Source of the DNA: Candidatus Aciduliprofundum sp. JdFR-45
Lineage (GTDB): Archaea; Thermoplasmatota; Thermoplasmata; Thermoplasmatales; JdFR-45
Assembly (NCBI GenBank): GCA_002011395.1
Contig: MTNG01000107.1
Location: 1 to 5,726 of the forward strand
Direction of reading: 5' to 3'
DNA: 5,726 nucleotides
The translations under genes were made by a program, and so were the position numbers. Below the pieces are notes generated by a model. It saw only the letters and a list, made by a program, of their open reading frames with translations, was not told the DNA's origin and searched no databases. Of the stretch, positions 4,753-5,726 are shown in pieces. Position 1 is the stretch's first letter, and each line of letters opens with the position of its first letter.

Positions 4753-5726
4753 GTGGTCGTGCGCACGTGTATGTAGACCCCTCTGTGCTCCTCCTCTATG
4801 TGCCTGAACTGCTCCTCCAGCCATTCCCTGGCACCCGCCCCGGCGATATCCTCGGTCGGGTCCAGGCAGTCCAGCAGCACAGCGCCTTTCCCCCCCGTTT
4901 CCGTGACGAAGGACATCACGATGAAGGGTATCATCTCCCTGTGCTCCTCCACCGCGGGGTTGAGACGGTCTCTGCCCGCCTTCTCGGTTATCTGGAACAC
5001 AAGCGTCTCCTTAAGCCCGTACCGCTCCCGCACCTCGTCCACGTCCTCTGGAGTGAATATGAGGGCCGGCGTCCCAGAGCGCGCCAGCGATGCCAGACGT
5101 CTGTACGCATCCTCCCGCTCCATCTCATAGACACCCGGTGAGAGCGCTTCGGCCTCCTCAACCTTCTCCTCCGAGCCGGGGGTGAAGATGAACAGGCGGT
5201 ACTTCACTATCGTGTAGAGTATCATGCCCGCCATCAGCGTGAAGGACGGCGTTGTCAGGGGGTACATGTCAATTTCGAGTGCCATGGGCACGAATCCCGT
5301 GCTCAGCACCAGCACATAAGACAGGATAAAGCCGGCGAGGACCAGCCTTATCTGTTTTCTCACTATGGGTATGCGGGTTTTAACGTGCTTGTAAATCAGA
5401 GAGGCCATCAGAAAGAGCGTTGCCGCTATGTTGCCCACCTGATAGAGCATGTAAAGAGCCGTGTGGTCCAGCCCCCATATATCTTCCCCCATGGCGTGGT
5501 AGGGGCTCACCCCAGAGATGAAAAGCGGCGTCACGGCGTTCAGGGCGATGGCCACAACAGCGAGCGCATACATGGCCCCTATCACATACCTCCGGAGTTC
5601 CGTTCTGGTGGGCGCCAGCCGGAAGGGGAAGTCCCACCCGAAGTGTATGCCCGCGGGCAGAACGAGGAACACGCCGGCGGTGAGGATTTTCACCCCTGCC
5701 AGGGCGAGCCACTCCTCGGCGGGAGG
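4746..5726 (-). CDS. Membrane protein with 7TM-like region and C-terminal DUF835-like domain (5' end outside window)
   Basis: A probable membrane signalling protein. Numbering from an in-frame GTG at 5693, hydrophobic helices lie near 4-19, 36-58, 78-101, 113-137 and 146-168. The patterns FLVLPAGIHFGWDFP and ILYTIVKYRLFIF resemble the N-terminal seven-helix sensor region of archaeal and bacterial histidine kinases. After a linker (172-185), residues about 187-311 resemble DUF835: an N-terminal GVYEMEREDAYRRL helix, ALIFTPEDVDEVRERYG, a hydrophobic strand (GAVLLDCLDP, 270-279) and a final VYIHV strand. No histidine-kinase, ATPase, receiver or GGDEF domain follows; the protein ends at TTTN. The frame stays open to the right edge (PPAEEWLALAG before the GTG), so the GTG is probably internal and the first helices are missing. 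The ligand and output partner cannot be told. The DUF835 function is poorly known; that assignment is from pattern memory. Confidence 0.8.
   Translation of the reverse strand, partial: PPAEEWLALAGVKILTAGVFLVLPAGIHFGWDFPFRLAPTRTELRRYVIGAMYALAVVAIALNAVTPLFISGVSPYHAMGEDIWGLDHTALYMLYQVGNIAATLFLMASLIYKHVKTRIPIVRKQIRLVLAGFILSYVLVLSTGFVPMALEIDMYPLTTPSFTLMAGMILYTIVKYRLFIFTPGSEEKVEEAEALSPGVYEMEREDAYRRLASLARSGTPALIFTPEDVDEVRERYGLKETLVFQITEKAGRDRLNPAVEEHREMIPFIVMSFVTETGGKGAVLLDCLDPTEDIAGAGAREWLEEQFRHIEEEHRGVYIHVRTTTN

Noticed and set aside
1..5726. CRISPR array, insertion sequence, tRNA, rRNA or defence operon
   Set aside because: I saw no regularly spaced direct repeats, transposase motifs, tRNA cloverleaf patterns or defence domains on either strand.

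Overview
The window looks archaeal, probably a euryarchaeon and perhaps a member of Thermoplasmatota. The DNA ligase is the ATP-dependent archaeal/eukaryal type, and PheS is the long archaeal/eukaryal form with an N-terminal extension. The ferredoxin resembles the small single-cluster ferredoxins of Thermococcales. A multi-helix membrane protein ends in a DUF835-like domain, which is mainly archaeal. Several genes have a TATA-like box about 28 bases before the start codon, as in leaderless archaeal transcripts. Coding DNA is GC-rich (38 of 60 bases by hand count at 541-600). The phylum is an inference.

Layout, left to right. (1) 3-1481, plus strand: 3' part of an ATP-dependent DNA ligase whose N-terminal DNA-binding domain lies mostly outside the window. 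(2) 1487-1753, minus strand: a small unrecognised protein with three membrane segments, ending five bases from the ligase stop and less GC-rich than its neighbours. (3) 1754-1954: an AT-rich intergenic region with a promoter for gene 2, a 10-base palindrome near its predicted transcription start, and a long inverted repeat whose loop holds a perfectly symmetrical TATA-like sequence. (4) 1955-2962, minus strand: an M42-family metallo-aminopeptidase. (5) 2963-3059: a compact divergent promoter region. (6) 3060-3236, plus strand: a 58-residue [4Fe-4S] ferredoxin with a strong ribosome binding site and a hairpin terminator that includes its stop codon. (7) 3279-4718, minus strand: the complete phenylalanyl-tRNA synthetase alpha subunit, with its promoter overlapping the end of the next gene. 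(8) 4746-5726, minus strand: a membrane protein with a C-terminal DUF835-like domain, cut at its N-terminus by the window edge.

The genes do not form one pathway. They are mostly single-gene transcription units for replication/repair, peptide turnover, electron transfer and translation, with a probable signalling protein at the right end. I see no CRISPR array, transposase, tRNA, rRNA or defence system. The most unusual element is the inverted repeat around a TATA-like box at 1857-1908, beside the small membrane protein gene.
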